From assembly GCA_903903765.1 (NCBI GenBank), contig CAIVAH010000136.1, positions 1 through 7,296 of the forward strand: DNA of 7,296 nucleotides, read 5' to 3'. A program made the translations under genes and the position numbers. A model generated the notes under the pieces. That model did not search any database. It had not been told where the DNA came from and saw only the letters and a program-made list of their open reading frames with translations. This stretch comes from an uncultured Methylococcaceae bacterium (GTDB taxonomy: Bacteria; Pseudomonadota; Gammaproteobacteria; Methylococcales; Methylomonadaceae). Positions 1-5,752 of this stretch are shown in pieces; within the stretch, counting starts at the first letter, position 1, and each line of letters starts with the position of its first letter.

Positions 1-262
1 CGCGTTCTACTTCTCCACCAAAATCAGCATGGCCTGGGGTGTCAACGATATTAATGTGGTAACCGTTCCAGTCTAGTGCCGTATTTTTTGCAAGAATGGT
101 GATGCCACGCTCTTTTTCGATATCGTTGGAGTCCATAATACGTTCAGTTACTTTGGCATGTGATGCAAATGTACCTGATTGTTGTAATAACTTATCAACA
201 AGGGTCGTTTTACCATGGTCAACGTGGGCGATAATGGCGATGTTTCTTAGTTTCTCAATCAC
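1..262 (-). CDS. typA: GTP-binding protein TypA/BipA, N-terminal part (cut by window edge)
   Basis: TypA/BipA is a translational GTPase of the EF-G/LepA class that binds the 70S ribosome and is linked to 50S assembly and stress or cold adaptation. Only the first 87 codons are inside the window, against a family length near 600, so the gene continues off the left edge. The GTPase signatures are visible: P-loop AHVDHGKT at residues 12-19, switch I RGITI at 52-56, and the G3 box DTPGH at 74-78. The protein opens [18 protein letters not shown], the usual TypA beginning. The start is GTG at 262-260: no ATG or GTG lies between it and an in-frame TAG 15 nt upstream, and the family N-terminus begins here. 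The Shine-Dalgarno is weak (AGAG about 12 nt upstream). It lies 94 nt downstream of the rhodanese gene on the same strand. No terminator is seen between them, so read-through is possible. Confidence 0.96.
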   Translation of the reverse strand, partial: MIEKLRNIAIIAHVDHGKTTLVDKLLQQSGTFASHAKVTERIMDSNDIEKERGITILAKNTALDWNGYHINIVDTPGHADFGGEVER

Positions 263-356
263 TTTTTGGGTACTCTAATAGTTTAAAAATGGGGTATGGT
301 TTGGGCGTATTTAGCCTAATTAATATTAATAATGTTTGTAGTGGCTTGATAGGGCG

Positions 357-749
357 CTAGCTTTGTTGCCAAGGTAATTTATTGAAACGCCAGCCACCTA
401 AGTTTCCTCTATGATTTGCACCATCTAAGGGACCTTCAAATCCATGAATGATATTGATAAGGTGTTTGTAACCATTAGCTTCTAATGCTTTAGCCGCCTC
501 TAATGAGCGTTGCCCGCTTCGGCAGAGCAGTAAAATAGGCGCGGTTTTATCAGGGGCTATTTTTTCTACTTCAATAACAAAATTATCGTTTAATTGCCAA
601 GCGGGTGCTTCTTTCCAAGGAATATGTATTGCTCCAATCGGATGGCCGACAAAACTGTGTTCAATCTTAGAGCGCACGTCAATTAGGACGCTCGTCGTAT
701 TTTGTTGAAGCAATTCGTACGCTGCTATTGGGTTTAAATTTTCTATCAT
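357..749 (-). CDS. Single-domain rhodanese-like sulfurtransferase
   Basis: This 130-residue cytoplasmic protein is one rhodanese domain. Such domains carry sulfur as a persulfide on an active-site cysteine and pass it to cyanide, thiols or protein acceptors. The sequence shows VLIDVRS at 21-27 (the CH2A-like strand), GHPIGAIHIP at 35-44 (the G-x-I-x-G-A-x-x-I-P motif), and the catalytic loop CRSGQRS at 76-82 with Cys76 as the sulfur carrier. The C-terminal segment HRGNLGGWRFNKLPWQQS resembles the tail of a common bacterial rhodanese subfamily. No signal peptide or membrane segment is visible. The ATG lies 5 nt after the methyltransferase stop and has no strong Shine-Dalgarno, so it is probably expressed by coupling as the last gene of the LysR-methyltransferase unit. 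The physiological sulfur donor and acceptor cannot be deduced. The fold and active site are secure; the role is not. Confidence 0.93.
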   Translation of the reverse strand: MIENLNPIAAYELLQQNTTSVLIDVRSKIEHSFVGHPIGAIHIPWKEAPAWQLNDNFVIEVEKIAPDKTAPILLLCRSGQRSLEAAKALEANGYKHLINIIHGFEGPLDGANHRGNLGGWRFNKLPWQQS

Positions 750-754
750 GCTGT

Positions 755-1345
755 TTAATTATTGTGTTTTTGACCGATAAATTGGGCTTGATTTCTTAAA
801 CCTACGTAAGGCGAGCCGACTAAACCATTTTCTCTGTATAAAATAACCTGTAATGGAGAAAACAATGTTAAAAGTTCGTTACGATTTAACAGATAATCGG
901 GGTTACTAGGCGAGGTCGGGGCGGTTTTTTCTTTTGTAAAAGTTTGATAAAAAAGCAATCCATCCGGCTTAAGTGCCTCTATTATCGCATTAGAGAGTCT
1001 GCGGTCAAGAAAACGACTTACAACAATGACATCAAAAGCAAAATCTGTAAAGCTATCGAGGTCAATTTTTTGTTCGTAGGCTTTGATATTTAAGGTATGT
1101 TGGGTTGCATATTGACTTAATTTATTAATAGCAACTTTCGATATATCCAGGGCAGTTACTGCCAAACCATGAGTCGCTAAAAAAGTGGCATTGGCCCCAA
1201 GTCCGCAGGCTAAATCAAGAGCTGTGCCGTTTGAAGGCAATAAAAAAGCATTGTCATTTAGCACATTTGCACAATGAGTTGGGTCGCAGTCTGTCAATGA
1301 GGCTTTACTATGAATAGTGTCCCAATGTTGCTCGGGAGATTTCAT
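755..1345 (-). CDS. Class I SAM-dependent methyltransferase, substrate unknown
   Basis: This is a 196-residue cytoplasmic Rossmann-fold methyltransferase in the broad Methyltransf_25/TehB-like group. Motif I is LDLACGLGAN at about residues 43-52 (D44, C47, G48, G50). The acidic residue ending strand 2 that should bind the SAM ribose is D67 in VTALDIS. A post-motif strand FDVIVVSRFLDR and a PDGLLFYQTF segment follow, as expected for motifs II/III. The C-terminal LYRENGLVGSPYVGLRNQAQFIGQK is a conserved ending in this family. I chose ATG at 1345, which overlaps the regulator's stop as TAATG and gives MKSPEQHWDTIH, a normal N-terminus. A TTG 13 codons upstream would lie inside the LysR gene and is less likely. 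Nothing in the sequence identifies the acceptor. Adjacency to a rhodanese could suggest sulfur, selenium or tellurium chemistry, but that is inference only. Confidence 0.9.
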   Translation of the reverse strand: MKSPEQHWDTIHSKASLTDCDPTHCANVLNDNAFLLPSNGTALDLACGLGANATFLATHGLAVTALDISKVAINKLSQYATQHTLNIKAYEQKIDLDSFTDFAFDVIVVSRFLDRRLSNAIIEALKPDGLLFYQTFTKEKTAPTSPSNPDYLLNRNELLTLFSPLQVILYRENGLVGSPYVGLRNQAQFIGQKHNN

Positions 1346-2253
1346 TATTCTGTGCCAGGCATACTCACCCTGTGTTCTAGCCAAGCCTGTAAAAAATCCA
1401 TAAATGCTTTTACTTTTGCAGATAAATATTTTCTATGTGGATAAACGGCATGTATATCTAAGGGCGGTAATGGATAGTCCTCCAATACCACTTTAAGCGT
1501 ACCATTTTCGATATCTTTGCCGACAATATAGGTGGGTAGCATTACTATGCCTAGGCTATTAATAGCGGCAATTCTGATAGGGTGGGCTGCATTAGTCTGC
1601 ATTCTGCCTGTCACAGTGATTATTTTTATGCCAGCCTCAGTTTTAAATTGCCATTTATTACGCGGAGAAATAGCCCAATTGATTAAACAACTATGTGAGG
1701 TTAAATCTTCAGGCGTTTTTGGAGCTCCATAACGCTCTATGTATTCTGGAGAAGCGCAGATCACGAGTGATGAGCTGGCTAATTTTCGAGCGACCATGCT
1801 GGTGTCATCTAAGGCTCCAAGAAAAATAGCAACATCAATGCCTTCGTCGATTAAGTCGCCCGGACTACCTTGTAGAATCATTTCTATGGTTAAGTCTTTA
1901 TGAATTTTTAAAAATTCTGCAACGGCTCTAGCAATATGGGTTGCACCAATTGCGGGTGGAGCGCTAATTTTTAAAAGACCGCGAGGTTCGGTTTGTAAAT
2001 GGGTGATGGCTGCTTCCATTTCATCAACATCTAATAGAACTTGCTGGCAGCGTTCAAGGTAAGAAGCTCCTACATCGGTTAAACTTAAGCTGCGAGTTGT
2101 CCTATTAATTAAGCGTGTGCCTAAGGTGCCTTCGAGTTGCATGATATGCTTTGTCGCCATTGCTCTAGAAATACCTAGGTCTCGAGCGCCACCGGCAAAA
2201 CTACCTGACCTAGCGACGCGCACGAAAACAGTCATACTCGTTAATTTATCCAT
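1345..2253 (-). CDS. LysR-family transcriptional regulator (CrgA/DmlR-like)
   Basis: This 302-residue regulator has the usual LysR length and layout. A winged helix-turn-helix spans about residues 3-62, including SGSFAGGARDLGISRAMATK and the wing LINRTTRSLSLTDVG. A linker helix follows to about residue 90. A periplasmic-binding-protein-like effector domain then starts at RGLLKISAPPAIG and runs to about 295. The pattern (MDKLTSMTVFVRVARSGSFA, RTTRSLSLTDVG, CLINW, GIVMLPTYIV) fits the CrgA/DmlR-type branch. It is the first gene of the unit and its stop overlaps the methyltransferase start by one base (TAATG), so the two proteins are translationally coupled. That is unusual, since LysR regulators are commonly divergent from their targets. 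A good sigma-70-type promoter with a palindrome over its -10 lies upstream (2280-2311), consistent with autoregulation. The divergent small gene at 2489 is a second candidate target. The effector is unknown. Confidence 0.95.
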   Translation of the reverse strand: MDKLTSMTVFVRVARSGSFAGGARDLGISRAMATKHIMQLEGTLGTRLINRTTRSLSLTDVGASYLERCQQVLLDVDEMEAAITHLQTEPRGLLKISAPPAIGATHIARAVAEFLKIHKDLTIEMILQGSPGDLIDEGIDVAIFLGALDDTSMVARKLASSSLVICASPEYIERYGAPKTPEDLTSHSCLINWAISPRNKWQFKTEAGIKIITVTGRMQTNAAHPIRIAAINSLGIVMLPTYIVGKDIENGTLKVVLEDYPLPPLDIHAVYPHRKYLSAKVKAFMDFLQAWLEHRVSMPGTE

Positions 2254-2279
2254 GGTTGAATCTCATTAATCTGGGATAG

Positions 2280-2292
2280 AGACATTATGTCT
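2280..2292. promoter_or_regulatory. Palindrome AGACATTATGTCT over the lysR -10, possible operator
   Basis: This is a perfect inverted repeat with 6-nt arms around one central base. It covers the predicted -10 hexamer of the lysR promoter. A regulator bound here would block RNA polymerase, which fits autorepression of a LysR gene. It does not have the classical T-N11-A form of a LysR box, so the binding protein could be another factor. Short AT-rich palindromes also occur by chance. Confidence 0.35.
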
Positions 2293-2311
2293 TTTTTATG
2301 CTTTTCGTCAA
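2284..2311 (-). promoter_or_regulatory. Predicted sigma-70 promoter for lysR-methyltransferase-rhodanese
   Basis: Reading the minus strand, TTGACG (2311-2306) and CATAAT (2289-2284) are separated by 16 nt. Each has one mismatch from consensus. The start site would fall near 2277, giving a leader of roughly 25 nt before the LysR ATG at 2253. Inferred from sequence match only. Confidence 0.55.
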
Positions 2312-2373
2312 TAAAACGCTTGACTTTGGCTATAATTTCTCAATTAGAAACAATTTATTTAGTATTTGCTATA

Positions 2374-2401
2374 TTGTATACGAAAAATATCCCTGTATAG
2401 T
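2374..2401 (+). promoter_or_regulatory. Candidate promoter for the small membrane-protein gene
   Basis: TTGTAT (2374-2379) and TATAGT (2396-2401) are separated by 16 nt, a plausible sigma-70 pair. The predicted start near 2408 gives a leader of about 80 nt containing an AT palindrome. A perfect TATAAT at 2331-2336 is an alternative -10, but I see no convincing -35 at the right distance from it. Confidence 0.35.
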
Positions 2402-2449
2402 AGTACCCATGTAAGAACGTCAGTAAATTTGTAAATTAGCACTTCAGCT

Positions 2450-2468
2450 GTTTAAAAAATTTTTAAAC
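2450..2468. repeat. 19-nt AT-rich palindrome in the leader of the small gene
   Basis: The sequence gtttaaaaaatttttaaac is a perfect inverted repeat with 9-nt arms around one central A. It ends 8 nt before the AGGA ribosome binding site. In RNA it has almost no loop, so it is more likely a protein-binding dyad or simple A/T tract structure than a hairpin switch. Confidence 0.5.
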
Positions 2469-2476
2469 TTAATTAC

Positions 2477-2480
2477 AGGA
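2477..2480 (+). promoter_or_regulatory. Ribosome binding site AGGA of the small gene
   Basis: AGGA sits 8 nt before the ATG at 2489. This is good Shine-Dalgarno spacing, and it is clearer than that of most genes in this window. It is the main reason for accepting the short reading frame as a gene. Confidence 0.65.
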
Positions 2481-2488
2481 TTAAACTA

Positions 2489-2641
2489 ATGAATAATTTG
2501 AATAAAAATATCGTAATTGGTTTAATCTTAATTGCGGGTATTGTAAGCTTTATCTACGGACAATTTATTATTGCCACTGTATTTTTTGCCTCTGCAGCCA
2601 TTTATAGCAATATTGTAACGCGAGTTAAAATTAACAGCTAA
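2489..2641 (+). CDS. Small hydrophobic membrane protein, 50 residues, unknown function
   Basis: I do not recognise this protein. It begins MNNLNKNIVIGLILIAGIV and ends with the basic, polar tail TRVKINS. Residues 8-23 and about 26-43 are strongly hydrophobic, broken by YGQ at 23-25. This suggests two short transmembrane helices in a hairpin, or one long bent helix, in the inner membrane. The positive residues Lys6 and Arg45/Lys47 flank the hydrophobic part, so both ends may face the cytoplasm. Support for a real gene comes from an AGGA site 8 nt before the ATG, a candidate promoter upstream, and a strong terminator 77 nt after the stop on the same strand. It is divergent from lysR and convergent with the polysaccharide operon. 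It has no cysteine, histidine or other evident catalytic residues. It could be a small membrane regulator or stress protein, but nothing in the sequence decides this. Confidence 0.72.
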   Translation: MNNLNKNIVIGLILIAGIVSFIYGQFIIATVFFASAAIYSNIVTRVKINS

Positions 2642-2660
2642 AGTTTAAACCAGTTAACTA

Positions 2661-2692
2661 CCTCCTGGTGTTATACCTCCAAGCAGTCCTCC
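2661..2692 (+). repeat. Three CCTCC (anti-Shine-Dalgarno-like) motifs in the 3' UTR
   Basis: CCTCC occurs at 2661-2665, 2676-2680 and 2688-2692, between the small gene's stop and its terminator. The first two lie in an imperfect repeat (GTTAACTACCTCC and GTTATACCTCC). ACCTCCT at 2660-2666 equals the core of the 16S rRNA 3' end, so in RNA these motifs could pair with Shine-Dalgarno sequences. The motifs are directly visible; regulatory use is inference. Confidence 0.6.
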
Positions 2693-2710
2693 TCATAAAT
2701 GCTCTGCTTG
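2680..2710 (+). other. Hairpin displaying a UCCUCC loop
   Basis: CAAGCAG (2680-2686) and CTGCTTG (2704-2710) form a perfect 7-bp stem around a 17-nt loop. The loop contains TCCTCCTC, so the third CCTCC motif would be presented single-stranded. It has no T-run and is therefore not a terminator itself. With the terminator stem that follows, it gives the two-hairpin shape common in bacterial small RNAs. Confidence 0.45.
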
Positions 2711-2717
2711 AATTTTC

Positions 2718-2755
2718 AACCCTCTTTTGTTTTATCGCATGAGAGGGTTTTTTTT
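2718..2755 (+). terminator. Rho-independent terminator of the small gene
   Basis: AACCCTCT (2718-2725) pairs perfectly with AGAGGGTT (2742-2749) across a 16-nt loop. Eight T residues (2748-2755) end the element. The T-run follows the stem only on the plus strand. For the convergent polysaccharide operon, whose last stop is at 2766, the stem lies just downstream but without a useful U-tract, so it would be a weak terminator in that direction. Confidence 0.85.
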
Positions 2756-2765
2756 GCTGTAAAAT

Positions 2766-4712
2766 TTATTGAGTTCTTAGATTTAAAATGTCACTAATTT
2801 GGCATTGAGGATTAAATCCGGTCACCGCTTGCTTTAATAGATCTCTAATGGCAGCAAAATCATCGTTACTATGGGCAAGCTTTAGCGAAGCTAATAGATT
2901 ATTGAGATCTTCCCATTCAATAACGTGTTCTTCGGCACGCATAATTCTTGGATGAAGGGTTTCAGTGACGTTCTCACCAATTAATAGTTCTTCATATAAT
3001 TTTTCACCGGGTCTTAAGCCGGTAAATTTAATTTCTATTTCACCATCCGGTGTGTCTTCACTTTTTACTTCTAAGCCACTTAAATGAATCATACGTTTGG
3101 CTAAATCTAAGATGCGTATCGGCTCACCCATATCTAATACAAAAACATCGCCACCTTGACTTAAAGCACCGGCTTGTATGACTAGCTGAGCGGCTTCCGG
3201 AATGGTCATAAAGTACCGAATAATTCGGGCATCTGTGACGGTGACTGGGCCGCCTTGGGCAATTTGTTCCCTAAATAAGGGTACTACCGATCCAGAAGAG
3301 CCTAATACATTGCCAAAGCGAACCATGGTGAAGCGGGTGCTACCTTGATCTGTATTTTGTAAGCTCAATGCTTGTAATATGAGCTCAGCAAAGCGCTTAG
3401 TAGCCCCCATGGTATTGGTGGGTCTGACGGCTTTATCTGTTGATATCAGTACAAACAATTCTACATTGGCTTTAAGCGCTGCCTGAGCCGTGTATAAAGT
3501 GCCAAAAATATTGTTATAAATAGCTTCGCCAGGATTCTGTTCAACTAGTGGCACATGCTTATAGGCGGCAGCATGATAAATAGTTTGCACGTTAAGTGTC
3601 TGGCAGGTTTTCTCAAGCCGTTTAACGTTGGTGATTGAGCCCAGAATAGGAATAATTTCTGGAACATCAACTGAGGTTTTTTTAGAGATAAGTTGGTTTA
3701 ATTCTTTTTCAATCGCATAAAGGGCATATTCACTGATCTCATAAAGTATGAGGCTGCGGGGTTTTAATTTAATAATTTGACGGCAGAGTTCTGAGCCTAT
3801 CGATCCGCCAGCACCAGTGACCATGACTACTTTTTGGTTAATATTTGCTTCAAAGAGAGATTTGTTAGGCGCTACGGGGTCTCTGCCCAATAAATCTGCA
3901 ATATCTACTTCTTGTAAAGTATCAACGCTTACTTTGCCTTCTGCAATGTCAGATAAACCGGGCATAGACATTACGTGTACTTTATATGTTTCTAATATGC
4001 GTATTAACTCACTGATGCGAGAGTGTTTGGCAGAAGGCATCGCTAATAAAATATTAGACACGGTGTGCTTATCAATAAGATAACTTAAAGAGCTTAATGG
4101 GTAGATCGATAAACTATTTATTTTTCTTTTATGTAACGGCTTGTCGTCATCAATAAAGGCAACGGCTTTAAAGTCACGACCTTGTTCTAATGCTGCGGCT
4201 AGTTGCACGCCAGCACTTCCTGCACCATAAATAATGACCGGTTTTTTTAATGATTCTGCTCGGCTTTTTTTACCACTGATACGAAAATAGGCCTCACCCA
4301 ACCACCAGCGTGCAATGAATCGACTGCTAGCAAGTAGGAATAAAATGATCAATCCATTCAACGGCGAAACGGTTCTGGGAATAACTTTTATGCCAGATTC
4401 ATAAATAACAAAAGCAAAGAGTAGCGCGTAGAGTGTAGAAGCCTGAACGATGGTCCATAAGGCTTTAATCTCAATATAGCGAATAATGGCACGGTATAAA
4501 CCTAGTCTGATAAAGATAGGGACAGCGATAAAAGGTGCCGCAGTAAATAAATACCATTCATCACCTTTAGGTATATAAAGCTCTCCCCAGCGTAAAGAAA
4601 AACTACTCCACAGCGCGAAGAAAACAAAAAATATGTCGGTATTAATTAAGATAACTGCTTTATATTTTCTATTAAGGCTAATAAACCAGTGCGCTAATGA
4701 GTTTTGAATCAT
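2766..4712 (-). CDS. wbpM: Membrane-bound UDP-GlcNAc 4,6-dehydratase, WbpM/FlaA1/CapD family
   Basis: Enzymes of this family convert UDP-GlcNAc to UDP-4-keto-6-deoxy-GlcNAc, the first step to QuiNAc, FucNAc and related sugars. The 648-residue length is full size. The N-terminal 130 or so residues carry about four transmembrane helices. A first Rossmann domain follows (IIYGAGSAG, glycines 163/165/168), then the catalytic short-chain dehydrogenase domain (MVTGAGGSIG, glycines 300/303/306). Catalytic TDK is at 425-427. The YxxxK position is M435-GAT-K439: methionine replaces tyrosine, as known for WbpM-type long dehydratases, so this is not a defect. YHAAAYKHVPLVE at 379-391 is the family signature. 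It is the last gene of the operon, and its ATG overlaps the stop of the transferase gene (ATGA). An AGAG-containing Shine-Dalgarno also precedes it. The final product may be QuiNAc or FucNAc, depending on the reductase. Confidence 0.93.
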   Translation of the reverse strand: MIQNSLAHWFISLNRKYKAVILINTDIFFVFFALWSSFSLRWGELYIPKGDEWYLFTAAPFIAVPIFIRLGLYRAIIRYIEIKALWTIVQASTLYALLFAFVIYESGIKVIPRTVSPLNGLIILFLLASSRFIARWWLGEAYFRISGKKSRAESLKKPVIIYGAGSAGVQLAAALEQGRDFKAVAFIDDDKPLHKRKINSLSIYPLSSLSYLIDKHTVSNILLAMPSAKHSRISELIRILETYKVHVMSMPGLSDIAEGKVSVDTLQEVDIADLLGRDPVAPNKSLFEANINQKVVMVTGAGGSIGSELCRQIIKLKPRSLILYEISEYALYAIEKELNQLISKKTSVDVPEIIPILGSITNVKRLEKTCQTLNVQTIYHAAAYKHVPLVEQNPGEAIYNNIFGTLYTAQAALKANVELFVLISTDKAVRPTNTMGATKRFAELILQALSLQNTDQGSTRFTMVRFGNVLGSSGSVVPLFREQIAQGGPVTVTDARIIRYFMTIPEAAQLVIQAGALSQGGDVFVLDMGEPIRILDLAKRMIHLSGLEVKSEDTPDGEIEIKFTGLRPGEKLYEELLIGENVTETLHPRIMRAEEHVIEWEDLNNLLASLKLAHSNDDFAAIRDLLKQAVTGFNPQCQISDILNLRTQ

Positions 4713-5752
4713 TTAACTTCTCTTTGTCCCGCTTTAAAATAGATAGCTAATAAAATCAAGGGTAGATAGCCAATAATAAGCCCTAAAAAGGGGTTAAGTT
4801 TAGCTAAACCCACCCCTAATGCCAACGGCGTTAACCAGATGATATTGATTAAACCCACGGTAATGGACACTATTTTATGAGATTGATAATAACGTGAGGC
4901 GTATTGATAAGCATGGCTACGATGTGCTTCATAGACTTTATCGCCTTGTAAAAAGCGTCTACACAATGTGAATGTCGCATCCACAATAAATACACCGAGT
5001 AATATCAGCCAACTCCAAAAGAATAGTGGATTAATCCAAGCCGCTTGAATAGATAATAGGCCAAATACTAAGCCTAAAAAGCCACTGCACGCGTCCCCCA
5101 TAAATATCTTTGCGGGAGGATAGTTCCAAAGTAAGAAACCAGCAACAGTAAAAGCTAAGAATAAGGTTAAAACCCATTGACCGGCAGTTTCAGCGCTTAA
5201 AAAATATAATAAGCCACCCCCTATACAAATGGTAATGGCTTCAATACTGGCTAAGCCGTCAATACCATCCATAAAGTTATAGAGATTAAGTAGCCATACT
5301 AAATAGAATAGGGCTAATATTTGACCCAATAGGTCAAAATTGAAGAGAGCACTCTCATAGTCTAGTGGCAAACTAATGACTAAAGGGGGTAAGCCACCTA
5401 AGCAATACAAACCCCAAGTGGCTGCCATAAAGTGCGCAAGTAATCGCCAGCGTGCAGGGATATGTCCGTGGTCATCTAGAAAGCCAATGATGGCCGCTAT
5501 GGCTCCCGCGCCTATAAGTGCCCACATAACACCGAGCGAAATAACACCCCAATATAATAACGTCGGTAGTCCCAACAGAAAAACTAAAACGATTGAAACT
5601 CCGCCACCTCTTGGTGTGGGTATGCTGTGTGAGCTGCGGGCATTGGGTATATCTAACAATTGGCTGTTTAAGGCATAGCGTCGTAAAAAGGCAGTAAGAA
5701 TCGCGCTTAAGAACAAAGCAAGTAGACCTAGTAAGAGGCTAATAAGGGTCAT
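4709..5752 (-). CDS. wbpL: Polyprenyl-phosphate sugar-1-phosphate transferase, WecA/WbpL family
   Basis: This polytopic inner-membrane enzyme of the MraY/WecA family (glycosyltransferase family 4) moves a HexNAc-1-phosphate from its UDP donor to undecaprenyl phosphate, starting a glycan repeat unit. The 347 residues contain about ten hydrophobic segments. Family motifs are all present: HSIPTPRGGGVSI at 42-54, the Mg-binding Asp pair D93-D94 in GFLDDHGH, NLYNFMDGIDG at 156-166, FMGDACSGF with D220, and the donor-recognition loop HRSHAYQY at 277-284. The HRSHAYQ form, rather than the HxHH of MraY, points to the WbpL-like branch using QuiNAc or FucNAc donors. Both ends overlap neighbours by ATGA, so translation is coupled. 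The exact sugar is inferred from the flanking dehydratase and reductase. Confidence 0.93.
   Translation of the reverse strand: MTLISLLLGLLALFLSAILTAFLRRYALNSQLLDIPNARSSHSIPTPRGGGVSIVLVFLLGLPTLLYWGVISLGVMWALIGAGAIAAIIGFLDDHGHIPARWRLLAHFMAATWGLYCLGGLPPLVISLPLDYESALFNFDLLGQILALFYLVWLLNLYNFMDGIDGLASIEAITICIGGGLLYFLSAETAGQWVLTLFLAFTVAGFLLWNYPPAKIFMGDACSGFLGLVFGLLSIQAAWINPLFFWSWLILLGVFIVDATFTLCRRFLQGDKVYEAHRSHAYQYASRYYQSHKIVSITVGLINIIWLTPLALGVGLAKLNPFLGLIIGYLPLILLAIYFKAGQREVK

Noticed and set aside
96..278. Plus-strand frame opposite typA
   Set aside because: It lies almost entirely antisense to a clearly conserved GTPase N-terminus, so it is a shadow frame.
1346..1384. TTG start 13 codons upstream of the methyltransferase ATG
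   Set aside because: It lies inside the LysR coding region. The TAATG overlap at 1345 gives a normal coupled start and a family-like N-terminus.
2320..2336. TTGACT and TATAAT close together
   Set aside because: Only 5 nt separate them, so they cannot be a -35/-10 pair. TATAAT may still be a -10 with a different, weak -35.
2718..2755. Terminator for the polysaccharide operon on the minus strand
   Set aside because: Read from the minus strand the stem is followed by GAAAATTC rather than a T-run, so it is assigned to the plus-strand gene only.
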